Shown: piece after piece, positions 24,376 to 33,602 of the stretch | Numbering within the stretch: the stretch's first letter is position 1 | Layout: every line of letters begins with the position of its first letter | Assembly: GCF_027595165.1 (NCBI RefSeq) | Contig: NZ_CP097291.1 | Coordinates: forward strand, 2,604,001-2,668,000 | Source: Providencia sp. PROV188 | GTDB taxonomy: Bacteria; Pseudomonadota; Gammaproteobacteria; Enterobacterales; Enterobacteriaceae | Reading direction: 5' to 3' | Length of the DNA: 64,000 nt | Position numbers and translations under genes: made by a program | Notes under the pieces: model-generated | What the model was told of the DNA's origin: nothing | The model's database searches: none | What the model saw: only the letters and a program-made list of their open reading frames with translations

Positions 24376-25404
24376 ATGAAATTATCTCTACTAGGATGTT
24401 TATTGGCAGCTTCATTTTCTTTGCACGCTTATGCCGCAAGCGAGCCACCAATCCGATTAGTGATCCACGGGGGAGCCGGTACTATTACCAAAGACACCAT
24501 TACTCCAGCACAAGAAAAAGAGTATCAAGAAAAACTGACCGAAGCCTTAGAAGCAGGCTATGCGGTACTCAATAAAGGCGGTAGTAGCCTTGATGCGGTA
24601 CAAGCCTCTATTAATGTGATGGAAGATTCCCCGCTATTTAACGCAGGAAAAGGCGCCGTTTTTACCCACGAAGGCAAAAATGAAATGGATGCGTCGATTA
24701 TGGATGGCAGCAACCGTAAAGCAGGGGCTGTGGCAGGTGTCACCAACATTAAAAACCCGATTAATGCCGCTTATGCCGTCATGACCAAAAGCCCTCATGT
24801 CATGATGGTTTCTAAAGGTGCTGAGCAATTCGCCGCAGAACAAGGTCTTGAAATCGTTGACCCATCCTATTTCCGCACTGACTTCCGTTGGCAGCAACTT
24901 CAAAAAGCCAAAGAAAAAGAGAAAGTGGTACTCGACCATGACGGTAAAACTGCCGCTCTCTTTATTGATCCAATGATGTATGACTACAAATATGGCACTG
25001 TTGGCGCGGTCGCTCTCGATAAAAACGGTAATATCGCCGCAGGGACATCCACAGGTGGCATGACCAACAAACGCTTCGGTCGCGTCGGTGACTCCCCTAT
25101 CATTGGTGCAGGGAACTACGCTGACAACAATACCGTCGCCGTTTCAGCCACAGGCTCTGGCGAAATGTTCATCCGTACCGCAACCGCCCACAATATCGCT
25201 GCTCAAGTCAAATACAACAAAACGCCTATCGACCAAGCCGCCCGTAATGCACTGGATGAAGTCAAAGAGCTAAACGGAAGTGGCGGTGTGATTGTGTTGG
25301 ATAAAACCGGTAACTACGCGATGGAGTTTAATTCAGAAGGGATGTACCGCGGAACAATAGGTAATGATGGTAAACCGCAAGTCGCGATTTATAAAAACGA
25401 TTAA
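24376..25404 (+). CDS. Periplasmic isoaspartyl peptidase / L-asparaginase (Ntn family)
   Basis: 342 residues. Signal peptide (about 1-20, AYA cleavage), then IRLVIHGGAGTI typical of plant-type asparaginases. The autoproteolytic site is GTVGAVAL with the nucleophilic Thr at about residue 213; GTSTGGMTNKRFGRVGDSPIIGAG is the substrate loop. The precursor is cut into alpha and beta chains. It hydrolyses isoaspartyl dipeptides and some asparagine. E. coli IaaA is cytoplasmic; here export seems clear. It has an AAGGAA ribosome binding site, its own terminator, and is convergent with the yah operon. Confidence 0.9.
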   Translation: MKLSLLGCLLAASFSLHAYAASEPPIRLVIHGGAGTITKDTITPAQEKEYQEKLTEALEAGYAVLNKGGSSLDAVQASINVMEDSPLFNAGKGAVFTHEGKNEMDASIMDGSNRKAGAVAGVTNIKNPINAAYAVMTKSPHVMMVSKGAEQFAAEQGLEIVDPSYFRTDFRWQQLQKAKEKEKVVLDHDGKTAALFIDPMMYDYKYGTVGAVALDKNGNIAAGTSTGGMTNKRFGRVGDSPIIGAGNYADNNTVAVSATGSGEMFIRTATAHNIAAQVKYNKTPIDQAARNALDEVKELNGSGGVIVLDKTGNYAMEFNSEGMYRGTIGNDGKPQVAIYKND

Positions 25405-25442
25405 GTTCCTAGTATTTAAATTTGCTACACCATAAAAATACA

Positions 25443-25464
25443 AAAGCCCACCAATGTGGGCTTT
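25443..25464. terminator. Bidirectional terminator
   Basis: AAAGCCCAC-CAAT-GTGGGCTTT lies between the convergent asparaginase gene and yahJ. Confidence 0.75.
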
Positions 25465-25522
25465 ATAAACGATATCTCTATAAGCTCGTCTCTATAAACC
25501 ATGCCTATATAGACAACAGCTT

Positions 25523-26905
25523 TCAGCCTAATGACTTTTCAACTGCGCCACTGGCCAAATACCCTTTATGGAACGCAGCTTGCCTTGGAGAGATACGCGC
25601 AACCGCCTCTGCTGAGCAAGAGGCATCCACCAGTACAAAACTGGCATCATCCCCTTTTGCTGGCCACACTTGCTTGCCCTTTTCATCCAGTGGCAATACA
25701 TTGCCCGTGGCGATAGCAAGGGAGCGAGATAATGCCAACTCATCAGGGCGCGTGTACAACTGCGCATATAGATTGGCTTTTTCTAACATGTCCCCGAGAC
25801 CAAATGGCGACCAGTGATCAATCACACTGTCAGTCCCTGTCATCACAAACACACCATTTTTATTCAGCGTTTTTAATGGCATATGTAATGTACCGATAGG
25901 CACTGTCGACGCTATCGTAATCTGCTGCTCAGCCAACCGTTTTGCCATCACATCGGCATCTTCAGGATTTAACATAGCTAACGCAAATGCATGGCTAATC
26001 GTCACCTTGCCACGCAAGCTGCGGTTTTCATCCACCGTTTTTATCATATAGTTGATAGCAGCAAGTCCTGCCGGGCTTGTCTCATGCAGATGGATATCAA
26101 CCCCTTTGTTGTAATCCAGCGCAATCTGGAACATCGCATCAAGGGATTTTTCCATCGCGCCATCCACATTGGTCGGATCTAACCCTCCCACATAGTGTGC
26201 ACCCGCTTGCATCGCTTCTCGCATCAAAGGGACTGATTTTGACAGCAACAAGCCATGTTGAGGGAATGCCACAATTTCACACGTGAGATCTTGCTGACGT
26301 TTATCCAACACTTTTTGCAGTGCTTCAAGGTTTTTTAATCCAGAAACAGGCTCAATATTGCAATGGCTGCGCGCGATAGTCGACCCGTGAGATTGAATCA
26401 AATCAATCAGCGCATGCGCTCTTTCTTGCGTGAAAGGCTGCAATTCAGGCAACATTTTCTGTTCAAGGGCTATCATATCCATAATGGTTTTACCTTCACG
26501 GGACTGTGGCGCTTGCCATGCTCCTCCGTAAAAGGTTTTATCCAGATGAATATGCATATCTCGAAATGCAGGAAGCATCAATTTGCCTTGCGCACTGTAC
26601 GCATTCAGAACGGTATTTGGATGCTGTTTATTGGGTAACACCGCCACGATTTTACCATCATTAATTTCGATAGTTTTTAGCTCAGTTTGTGTCCCCATTA
26701 CCGTACTATCACGGAAATTAAAACCTGTTTCGAGTAACGCATCATCAAGATAATAATGTTTATCTGTGATACGAGAAACACCAGACTGCGGTACGCTTTG
26801 CACCGCCGCCCCCGCAGATACTGAACCTAATAATGTACAAGCCGCCACCACTTTTGCGCTTGTCGTCAGAAACTCTCTGCGACCAGACAACTGTTCTGTA
26901 TTCAT
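25523..26905 (-). CDS. yahJ: Tat-exported amidohydrolase, YahJ
   Basis: 460 residues, equal in length to E. coli YahJ and very similar where I remember it. The N-terminus is a twin-arginine signal (SGRREFLTTSAKVV plus hydrophobic stretch). The amidohydrolase barrel shows the metal site HIHLDK (His118, His120), the ARSHCN motif, HLHE, ISHAFALA and GTDSVIDHWSPFGLGD with the catalytic Asp. It is a cytosine-deaminase-like protein that hydrolyses or deaminates a ring compound in the periplasm; the substrate is unknown. Last gene of the yah operon. Confidence 0.9.
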   Translation of the reverse strand: MNTEQLSGRREFLTTSAKVVAACTLLGSVSAGAAVQSVPQSGVSRITDKHYYLDDALLETGFNFRDSTVMGTQTELKTIEINDGKIVAVLPNKQHPNTVLNAYSAQGKLMLPAFRDMHIHLDKTFYGGAWQAPQSREGKTIMDMIALEQKMLPELQPFTQERAHALIDLIQSHGSTIARSHCNIEPVSGLKNLEALQKVLDKRQQDLTCEIVAFPQHGLLLSKSVPLMREAMQAGAHYVGGLDPTNVDGAMEKSLDAMFQIALDYNKGVDIHLHETSPAGLAAINYMIKTVDENRSLRGKVTISHAFALAMLNPEDADVMAKRLAEQQITIASTVPIGTLHMPLKTLNKNGVFVMTGTDSVIDHWSPFGLGDMLEKANLYAQLYTRPDELALSRSLAIATGNVLPLDEKGKQVWPAKGDDASFVLVDASCSAEAVARISPRQAAFHKGYLASGAVEKSLG

Positions 26906-26926
26906 AGCAACTCCTTATCATCGGGA

Positions 26927-26953
26927 GTTCGACCTTATCGTATAAGGCCGAAC
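26927..26953 (-). other. Intercistronic hairpin yahI/yahJ
   Basis: GTTCG-CCTTAT arms pair with ATAAGG-CGAAC, interrupted by one A/C mismatch, in the gap between the two genes. There is no T-run on the coding strand. Confidence 0.6.
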
Positions 26954-26962
26954 GAGTGAGGC

Positions 26963-27913
26963 TTAGCCTTGAATAATATGGGTTCCCGTCTCGCCACGTA
27001 ATGCTGCTGGCAGAGCTTCAGGCGTCGTGATAATCACGCGCTTACCGCCATTAGCGATAAACGATAAACTGGCTTCGATTTTCGGTAGCATGCTTCCTGC
27101 TGGGAAGTGCCCCTCTGCCATATAGCGTTTCATATCCGTCGTTGAGGTTTCACCAAGGGCTTTTTGTTCCGGTTTGCCAAAGTGAATACACACCTTTTCA
27201 ACGCCCGTGGTGATGATTAAAATGTCCGCATTGAGCTCTTTAGCCAGTAGCGTAGTCGATAAATCTTTATCAATAACAGCATCCACACTTTGATAACCGC
27301 CCTGCCCATTATTCACAACAGGGATCCCACCGCCGCCAGCCGCAACAACCACATAATCATGTTCGGTCAATGTACGAATTGCTGCTGACTCAATGACTCG
27401 TTTAGGTTCAGGGGATGCCACCACGCGGCGATATCCGCGTCCTGAATCTTCAACAAAGTGCCAATCAGGGTTTTCCTGCTGCAATACATCAGCTTGTTCT
27501 TTACTGAAAAATGCGCCAATCGGCTTAGTCGGAGCCGCAAAGTTCGGGTCATTTTTATCAACTTCCACTTGGGTCACTACCGTTACTGCTTGGCGATGTT
27601 GCTGTTTCGCTAATACGTTAGTAAGTGCTTGCTGGACTAAATAGCCAATCCCCCCTTGAGTATCCGCCACACAGTTAGCCAGCGGTGTCAGTGGTAATCC
27701 TTCCGTCACATGAGCAATTTCAGCGCGACGTAAATCCAACCCCACCTGCGGTCCATTGCCGTGAGTCAGCACAATATTGTAATTACCTTTAAGCATATCG
27801 CTGATGTGCTGAGCCACTTCCTGAACCGCTTTTTCTTGAGCTTCAATGGATTGGCTGCTGTTATCTTTAATAATACTGTTGCCCCCGATGGCAACAACCA
27901 CGAGTTCTTTCAT
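26963..27913 (-). CDS. yahI: Carbamate kinase-like protein, YahI
   Basis: 316 residues from the ATG at 27913 (MKELVVVAIGGNSIIKDN), the length of E. coli YahI. Amino acid kinase fold features: GGNS near the N-terminus, THGNGPQVGL, LTPLANCVADTQGGIGYLVQQAL, SPEPKRVIE, AAGGGGIPV, and the end VIITTPEALPAALRGETGTHI. Carbamate kinases convert carbamoyl phosphate and ADP to ATP, ammonia and CO2. In this operon it would collect ATP from the carbamoyl phosphate made by YahF-YahG-YahE. AGGA precedes the start. Confidence 0.9.
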   Translation of the reverse strand: MKELVVVAIGGNSIIKDNSSQSIEAQEKAVQEVAQHISDMLKGNYNIVLTHGNGPQVGLDLRRAEIAHVTEGLPLTPLANCVADTQGGIGYLVQQALTNVLAKQQHRQAVTVVTQVEVDKNDPNFAAPTKPIGAFFSKEQADVLQQENPDWHFVEDSGRGYRRVVASPEPKRVIESAAIRTLTEHDYVVVAAGGGGIPVVNNGQGGYQSVDAVIDKDLSTTLLAKELNADILIITTGVEKVCIHFGKPEQKALGETSTTDMKRYMAEGHFPAGSMLPKIEASLSFIANGGKRVIITTPEALPAALRGETGTHIIQG

Positions 27914-27945
27914 GATTAAGGATCCTGATACCGAATATTTAGCAG

Positions 27946-27974
27946 ATAGTGGGTGTATCGCGTACACCCACTAT
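27946..27974 (-). other. Intercistronic hairpin permease/yahI
   Basis: ATAGTGGGTGTA and TACACCCACTAT form a perfect 12-base-pair stem with a five-base loop, located between yahI and the permease gene, without a T-run in the sense direction. Confidence 0.7.
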
Positions 27975-27987
27975 AAAGATTGGCTTA

Positions 27988-29550
27988 TTACGCTGATTTA
28001 CTAAGCTTTTCAGCTTTTTCAGCTTGTTGCTGCTCCACTGATTGGCGACCATCTAAAAAGTGTTTGATAACAAACAAAGCCGCCATCATGAGGTATGCGT
28101 AGACAAACATCAATGCCGAACCTGTTGCAATACCCACAGCCGGAGAATGGATGATGCCAAAGAAGACCAATACTGCACCCACTGCCGCCGCAATCGCGCC
28201 ACGTAACGGCTTGTTTAAGATAGCGAAGATAGCGATACAGCCCCATAACATACTTGCCAACGGTGCACCGTTACCTAAGTGAACCAGACCTTGATAGTAA
28301 ACGCCTTTATGTAACAGAACTTCCGTACCAATCGCGCTTGCAGACGTACCTGCCGCTCCCATGACACTGTTAACCATCGTCAATGCCCAGTTCGCAATCC
28401 ATGGGAATAGACAGATGAAAATCACAGGTACTTCGACTTTCGGTGTTTCTCGCACCACTTGGTTAGCGGTCACTACACCGATAAACACTAAGATAGGGAC
28501 AATGGCCGTCATTGGGATCACTGCGAGCATAAATGCGCCAATACCAAATAACGGGACGATAAACATGGTGATACCGGATGCTAAGGTATAACCCACACTC
28601 GCGCCCATCGCTTTCCAACCCGCATGACCCACATACACTGTCACAGGGAATGGATTACCCAGCACAACACCCACGGTTGAAGATAAACCGTTTGCCAGCA
28701 TCACTTTACGTGTGTTGTATTCATCACCCGCTGCGTGAGCGCTTTCAATATTTTCAAGGTCAAAGATGTAGTTCGCTAAACCTAAAGGTACCGCTGAGGC
28801 TAAGTACGGCAGTGCATGAGGTAAACCTTGGAAGAAGCTATCCACATGGATGCTTGGCGGGTTAAAACCAAATGACGCCATGGATGCCGTAATCGCTTCT
28901 GGGCTTTGTAAACCCGAAATCCATGCTAAGGCAGAACCCGCGATAAGCAGCAGCAACCCTGTAGGAATACGTGCAAAGATAGGCTTTTTACCAAACCAGT
29001 TGATGAAAATTAACAGTAGGACAATAAACGATACCGTTGGTGCTTCAAATGCTTGCAGCATCGGGTTCATTGCCAGTAACAATAATCCGAGACCCGATAA
29101 ACACGATAATAATACGGTACGCGGGATCATCTTACGGATGGTTTCACCAAGGAAAGAGCCCCCCACTAAAATCATTGATTCCACAAAACACCAGACCAAC
29201 GCAATTTGCAGAGCAAATTCAGGATCTTTGGTGGTTTGGTAAACCGGCATGATCACTAAGAAGGTCACGGTGAAGATAGAAGGCGCACTTGGACCTGATG
29301 GTAGTGCCGTAACGTCATTTCGTCCTGTTTGCTTGATCATCTGCTGACCAAAGTAAGCGTAACTTACACTGGCAAGCAATACAGCAAAACCAAACGCTGG
29401 CGCGATACGACCATAAACAATTTCCGCTGGGATGCCGACAACAAAAATCAGTAAGCCCATCATGGTGAGTAGGTTCGTGAGGTTATTGGTCATCAAACCA
29501 AAATAGGCCGCCAAATCACCACGTTTCCATTTAATATTTAATAGACTCAT
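27988..29550 (-). CDS. NCS2/AzgA-like nucleobase or ureide permease
   Basis: 520 residues from the ATG at 29550, which has a GGGAG ribosome binding site; the upstream in-frame start at 29586 does not. About 12 hydrophobic segments, the early motif LTNLLTMMGLLIFVVGIPAEIVYGRI, TGRNDVTALPSGPSAPSIF and NPFPVTVYVGHAGWKAMGAS are typical of purine/xanthine-uracil type permeases. It lies between yahG and yahI, where I do not recall any permease in E. coli. It suggests the pathway imports a purine-, pyrimidine- or hydantoin-like compound. The C-terminus is cytoplasmic and charged. Confidence 0.85.
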   Translation of the reverse strand: MSLLNIKWKRGDLAAYFGLMTNNLTNLLTMMGLLIFVVGIPAEIVYGRIAPAFGFAVLLASVSYAYFGQQMIKQTGRNDVTALPSGPSAPSIFTVTFLVIMPVYQTTKDPEFALQIALVWCFVESMILVGGSFLGETIRKMIPRTVLLSCLSGLGLLLLAMNPMLQAFEAPTVSFIVLLLIFINWFGKKPIFARIPTGLLLLIAGSALAWISGLQSPEAITASMASFGFNPPSIHVDSFFQGLPHALPYLASAVPLGLANYIFDLENIESAHAAGDEYNTRKVMLANGLSSTVGVVLGNPFPVTVYVGHAGWKAMGASVGYTLASGITMFIVPLFGIGAFMLAVIPMTAIVPILVFIGVVTANQVVRETPKVEVPVIFICLFPWIANWALTMVNSVMGAAGTSASAIGTEVLLHKGVYYQGLVHLGNGAPLASMLWGCIAIFAILNKPLRGAIAAAVGAVLVFFGIIHSPAVGIATGSALMFVYAYLMMAALFVIKHFLDGRQSVEQQQAEKAEKLSKSA

Positions 29551-29650
29551 ATTCTTACTCCCATTCCCCTCACACCTTAGCAGCACGTTGTTGACGGTCT
29601 ATCTCTTATGCCACTGAACAATTCAGGGAATGCGTTGCTTTATTTTTATC

Positions 29651-29668
29651 GCCCGGCCGAAGCCGGGC
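29651..29668 (-). other. Intercistronic UUCG hairpin yahG/permease
   Basis: On the sense (minus) strand GCCCGGC-TTCG-GCCGGGC gives a seven-base-pair stem closed by a C(UUCG)G tetraloop, an exceptionally stable RNA hairpin, with no T-run after it. It should act as an mRNA stability or processing element. Confidence 0.75.
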
Positions 29669-29705
29669 ATTATTTTTTGCTTAGTGAGTTTTGGGCTCAA
29701 TACCA

Positions 29706-31121
29706 CTATGCATAGTGTTTCGCGTAAGAAAGCATCGCTTTTTCGAAGCAATCAAACGGAGGATGTACAATCCCTGCCCCAATCATTCCAATACCTGCAT
29801 CTTTATGCGCAATCGCCGTGTTAATCACCGGAAGAATGCCACTAGCTGCAACTTTCGTGATATCAATCGCTGTCGGAATTCCCATGAAACCTAGCAATGG
29901 AATGGTGACGTTCGGGTTCTCACCAAGGGTGATTTCACGCATTTGGCGAGAAAAATCCACCGCTTCTTCAACGGTTCCCCCAACGAGCGCCACGATAGCC
30001 GGTGCTGTTGCCATCGCAAATCCACCAATCCCGTAAGTTTCTGTGATAGCCGAGTCACCAATATCTAAACCTGAATCTTCCGGTTTATAACCCGCGAACA
30101 TTGGACCAATAACTTGCTGAGAAGGACCTGTAAACCACTGCCCCGGTAACCCGCTAATGCGTAAACCAAACTCATAACCATTACGTGCCATGGTAGTCAC
30201 GACAGTACTGTATTCAATGCCGTGCGCCGCATCCATTGAGGCTTTACACATTGCCATCCATGTAGGACCCGAGAAATAGTCACTACTTGCCACGAAATCA
30301 AACACTTCTTTTTGCTGTGCAACCGTAAAATTGGTTTGAATAATTCCCGTGGTCAGCGCTTGGATCAGCAATGTTGTTCCCGCATTGTTACGGTTATGGC
30401 ATTCATCACCCATATGTAACGCTTGTGCCAACATTAAGCGCAGGTCGATTTCACCGACGATTTTCATGGCGTCACGCAGCATTGGACCCAGTACATCACG
30501 CATCCAATTCAAGCGGTCAATAACGCTTTGGTCATTGGCACCCATGCGTAAGATTTTTGCCATCTGCTCACTCAAGTTAGTGAATGCGCGGTTACCGTAA
30601 GTTTTGTTTTCAACAATGTGCATAAACATCGATGCCGATGTCACGCCCGCCATTGACCCTACGCAATCATGTTCATGACATGGGGAAAAGATAATTTCAC
30701 CCGAAGCTGCAACACGTTCCGCATCCGCTAAGTCTTTCGCCAATCCTTCAAAAACTAAAGCACCTGTCACCGCGCCTTTCATCGCGCCACACATATCTTT
30801 CCATGCCACTGGTGGACCGGCATGTAGAATGGTGTTTTTCGTCATGCCCGGTACCACATTAATGGCTTGGTCATAACCCACGAGCACAGGCTGGGACTGA
30901 ATAATACGCTCAAGCGCTTGTGCGTTCGCCACTGCAATTTTTTCTTGTAACGCCGCGTTGCCTTCAATTTGGTCAAGCGCGCGGATCACAGCAACGTTAC
31001 CTTGCCCCGGCGGCGTCCAATTCAGCTGAGTCACCGGAACGTGCTGTTTTTTCAGATCATCACTGAACATCTCAATGCCGATATTGATAACGTTCAATGG
31101 TTGTTTAAATAATGAAGTCAT
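29706..31121 (-). CDS. yahG: DUF1116 protein YahG
   Basis: 471 residues, matching DUF1116 (YahG/YlbE family). Recognisable parts are NVINIGIEMFSDDL, VTQLNWTPPGQGN, HAGPPVAWKDMCGAMKGA, FSPCHEHDCVGSMAGVTSASM and MGDECHNRNNAGTTLL. The paralogue AllG (YlbE) is a subunit of the E. coli oxamate carbamoyltransferase. By analogy YahG should, with YahF and YahE, transfer a carbamoyl group from a ureido acid to phosphate. Its ATG overlaps the stop of yahF by one base, so translation is coupled. Confidence 0.9.
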   Translation of the reverse strand: MTSLFKQPLNVINIGIEMFSDDLKKQHVPVTQLNWTPPGQGNVAVIRALDQIEGNAALQEKIAVANAQALERIIQSQPVLVGYDQAINVVPGMTKNTILHAGPPVAWKDMCGAMKGAVTGALVFEGLAKDLADAERVAASGEIIFSPCHEHDCVGSMAGVTSASMFMHIVENKTYGNRAFTNLSEQMAKILRMGANDQSVIDRLNWMRDVLGPMLRDAMKIVGEIDLRLMLAQALHMGDECHNRNNAGTTLLIQALTTGIIQTNFTVAQQKEVFDFVASSDYFSGPTWMAMCKASMDAAHGIEYSTVVTTMARNGYEFGLRISGLPGQWFTGPSQQVIGPMFAGYKPEDSGLDIGDSAITETYGIGGFAMATAPAIVALVGGTVEEAVDFSRQMREITLGENPNVTIPLLGFMGIPTAIDITKVAASGILPVINTAIAHKDAGIGMIGAGIVHPPFDCFEKAMLSYAKHYA

Positions 31122-32671
31122 TACGCTTTCTCCCCTTTCCAGACAAACTCACGTCCTAATAAACCTGTATTGGTACTGCTACTCGCCCAAATCACACCTG
31201 CGTCGGTGAGCATCTTGACCTGTGCATCCATCGATGGCGTATCTTGGTCAGTACCCAGCACATAGCCAAGGATCACCAGTTCACGTCCTTCTTGTTTCGC
31301 TATCGCTTTTGCTGTTTTGATAGCGTCAATCATCACGCCGACCGGATCTTCATGAGAGCCAAAGCCAAGCACGAAATCCATCATGATCACACCAACTTCC
31401 GGGTCACGAGCTTCTTGCAGTAAACGCTCTATTCGGTTTGTTGGATCAATCATTGGGTGTGGCTTACCATTGGTAAAATCATCATCACCAAAGTCAAGGA
31501 AGGTATGGGCGACACTTTTATTGATATCTTTCAGACGGTAGTCAGGGTTAGGTTGAATATTGCTGTAGACGTCATCGTATTTTTCCAGCGCTGCAAACAT
31601 GGCTTCATCACACAATGTCCCGCCACAGAAAAGACCACGAATGTATTTTTGTTCCGGTTTAAGTAACGCTCTAACTTCATCAATTAAAGGTAAGTTGAGA
31701 GGATGAAGGTCTAAATCTTCTTTACGAATACCTGTCAGTAAAACCGCTTTCAGAGCAGCTTCTTTGGTGCCTTGGGCAAAGGTTAAGCCTGGTTTATCAT
31801 CCGGTAACGGTTGACTTCCTAAGAAACAAACCACCACTGGCTTATGGCATTTTTCAGCTTGTTCTAACACTTTTTTGGCAACCATTGGTGCTGGTGGCTT
31901 AGAAATGAGTGCAATGACTTGGGTTTCATCATCCGCATCCAGCATTTTGAGTGCATCAATCATCATGATGCCGCCAATTTTTTCACTTAGGTCACGACCA
32001 CCCGTACCGATTAGCTGAGAAACTCCAGCACCAAATTCATGGATTCGCACGCTCAGTTCTTGGCTCCCCGTACCGGATGCCCCAATAATTCCGATGCTAC
32101 CGCGACGAACATTGTTACCAAAACACAAGGCTGTCCCATTGATGATCGCTGTCCCGCAGTCTGGTCCCATCATCAACAACCCTTTTTGGCTCGCCAACTG
32201 TTTCAGTGCCAGCTCATCGTCTATCGAGACGTTATCGGAGAACAGCATCACGTTGAGATCATTTTCCAGTGCAATACGCGCTTCACGAGCCGCAAATTGC
32301 CCATTAACCGAAATAACCGCTAAGTTGGCATCAGGAATGTGCGTTTTTGCAGAGTTGATTGTGGCATATTTGGCTTCATGCTGCCCACCGCCTTGATTTT
32401 TCTTATTAAACAGGTCTTCGATAGCAATCAATGTCGCATCATTGGCTTCATCGCTAGGTCCTTTAATCACTATCATTAAATCGCCGTTTTTGGCTTCTTC
32501 TAATTCTGGTGTTAATAAACCTAAGTTTCTTAATACGCCTTTATTCATTTCTGTTGCCATTGCCACAAAGGCTTGCTCAACATTTTCAAGTTGATTGGCT
32601 TTGGTGGAAATAGACATCAATGACACTGAATCAAAATAGGTATTCTTTTTTATGACCACTTTAGTCGACAT
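31121..32671 (-). CDS. yahF: FdrA-like acyl-CoA synthetase-fold protein YahF
   Basis: 516 residues, one more than E. coli YahF. It has the succinyl-CoA-ligase-like build of FdrA: an N-terminal region (about 1-120), a Rossmann-type nucleotide site (IGIIGASGTGSQELSVRIHE near residue 195; LIGTGGRDLSEKIGG), and a second domain (about 320-516) with YIRGLFCGGTLCDEAMFAAL. The paralogue AllF (FdrA) is part of the E. coli oxamate carbamoyltransferase. It overlaps yahE by 11 bases and yahG by one. Confidence 0.9.
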   Translation of the reverse strand: MSTKVVIKKNTYFDSVSLMSISTKANQLENVEQAFVAMATEMNKGVLRNLGLLTPELEEAKNGDLMIVIKGPSDEANDATLIAIEDLFNKKNQGGGQHEAKYATINSAKTHIPDANLAVISVNGQFAAREARIALENDLNVMLFSDNVSIDDELALKQLASQKGLLMMGPDCGTAIINGTALCFGNNVRRGSIGIIGASGTGSQELSVRIHEFGAGVSQLIGTGGRDLSEKIGGIMMIDALKMLDADDETQVIALISKPPAPMVAKKVLEQAEKCHKPVVVCFLGSQPLPDDKPGLTFAQGTKEAALKAVLLTGIRKEDLDLHPLNLPLIDEVRALLKPEQKYIRGLFCGGTLCDEAMFAALEKYDDVYSNIQPNPDYRLKDINKSVAHTFLDFGDDDFTNGKPHPMIDPTNRIERLLQEARDPEVGVIMMDFVLGFGSHEDPVGVMIDAIKTAKAIAKQEGRELVILGYVLGTDQDTPSMDAQVKMLTDAGVIWASSSTNTGLLGREFVWKGEKA

Positions 32672-33584
32672 GTGTTTCTCCGAAATAATGAGTCAGAAAC
32701 AGCGCATCGCGAATGCCAAATAGCATGTCGCAACCTGAACTAGACCCGATATTTAAAATCTCTAAAATTTGTGGATAAATATTTGTTTCTCGCCCATCAA
32801 CTAAACATTGGATCAGTTGATGCATATTTTCGCGATACTCTTGGTTTAATGCTTTTTCTAACGTGATGGCACTGATGGGTGTTGTATTCGCCTTGCTTTG
32901 CGAAATCCCTTGATAAAAGCTCGGATAGCAGGAATTCGCAGGGTGATGTTTCAACAACAAAAAAGCCATTAGTCCCACTAAATAATCATCTCCCGAAGGC
33001 GTTAACCCAATTCCTAACCCAACAAACTGGCTCACAATATGAGTTAATGCTTGGTACCGTTTATTGATTAATAAATTAATTAAGCTAGAGCGTAATTCAT
33101 TTAATTTTTTTGATGATTCAAGATAAAAACAATTATCCCCTTGGTAGTTAAACAGAGAGTGTGTTTTATCATTTAAAATAGAATCAATTTCGTTAATTTT
33201 AGACTGAAGAAAATAACGGTACTTTTCTTCTGTTAATTTTTCATTAATAAAATAAACCGTTGGTGGGTTCCATTTCTTACATAATAAAAATGAAATAGTA
33301 TATTTCTCACCAATATGGATTTCATTATTTAAAATATAAACAGAATCCCCCGCAGTAATATTTAATGGTGAAAAATCCTTATTAATAATTCGGCAGCTAT
33401 TAGGAGCATTATCCGTTTGCGAGCCAAGCAAGGTATAAAGTTGATTATCAATTGAAAAATTAATGGCTTTATTAAAAACCTGCTCTATATTCCCTGTTAA
33501 TGATGGCTGATGCAAAAGATGCAAGAAATGTGCATCAGCCGTTAACCCATAAATGCTTTGCCGCTGAGATTGGTGTCTGTTCAC
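32661..33584 (-). CDS. yahE: DUF2877 protein YahE
   Basis: 307 residues of DUF2877 type; the GIGLTPSGDDYLVGLMAFLLL motif near residue 190 and the C-terminal SSGCDMLFGIRDAL are typical. The paralogue AllH (YlbF) is the third subunit of the E. coli oxamate carbamoyltransferase. The middle part (about 90-170) is Lys-rich and AT-rich compared with the flanking genes. It lies 18 bases after yahD and overlaps yahF. Confidence 0.85.
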   Translation of the reverse strand: MNRHQSQRQSIYGLTADAHFLHLLHQPSLTGNIEQVFNKAINFSIDNQLYTLLGSQTDNAPNSCRIINKDFSPLNITAGDSVYILNNEIHIGEKYTISFLLCKKWNPPTVYFINEKLTEEKYRYFLQSKINEIDSILNDKTHSLFNYQGDNCFYLESSKKLNELRSSLINLLINKRYQALTHIVSQFVGLGIGLTPSGDDYLVGLMAFLLLKHHPANSCYPSFYQGISQSKANTTPISAITLEKALNQEYRENMHQLIQCLVDGRETNIYPQILEILNIGSSSGCDMLFGIRDALFLTHYFGETHVD

Positions 33585-33602
33585 AATCCCCCTTATGGGT
33601 GG

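Noticed and set aside
25422..25817. Plus-strand reading frame of 131 codons
   Set aside because: It runs through a terminator and antisense to yahJ, whose amidohydrolase motifs are clear.
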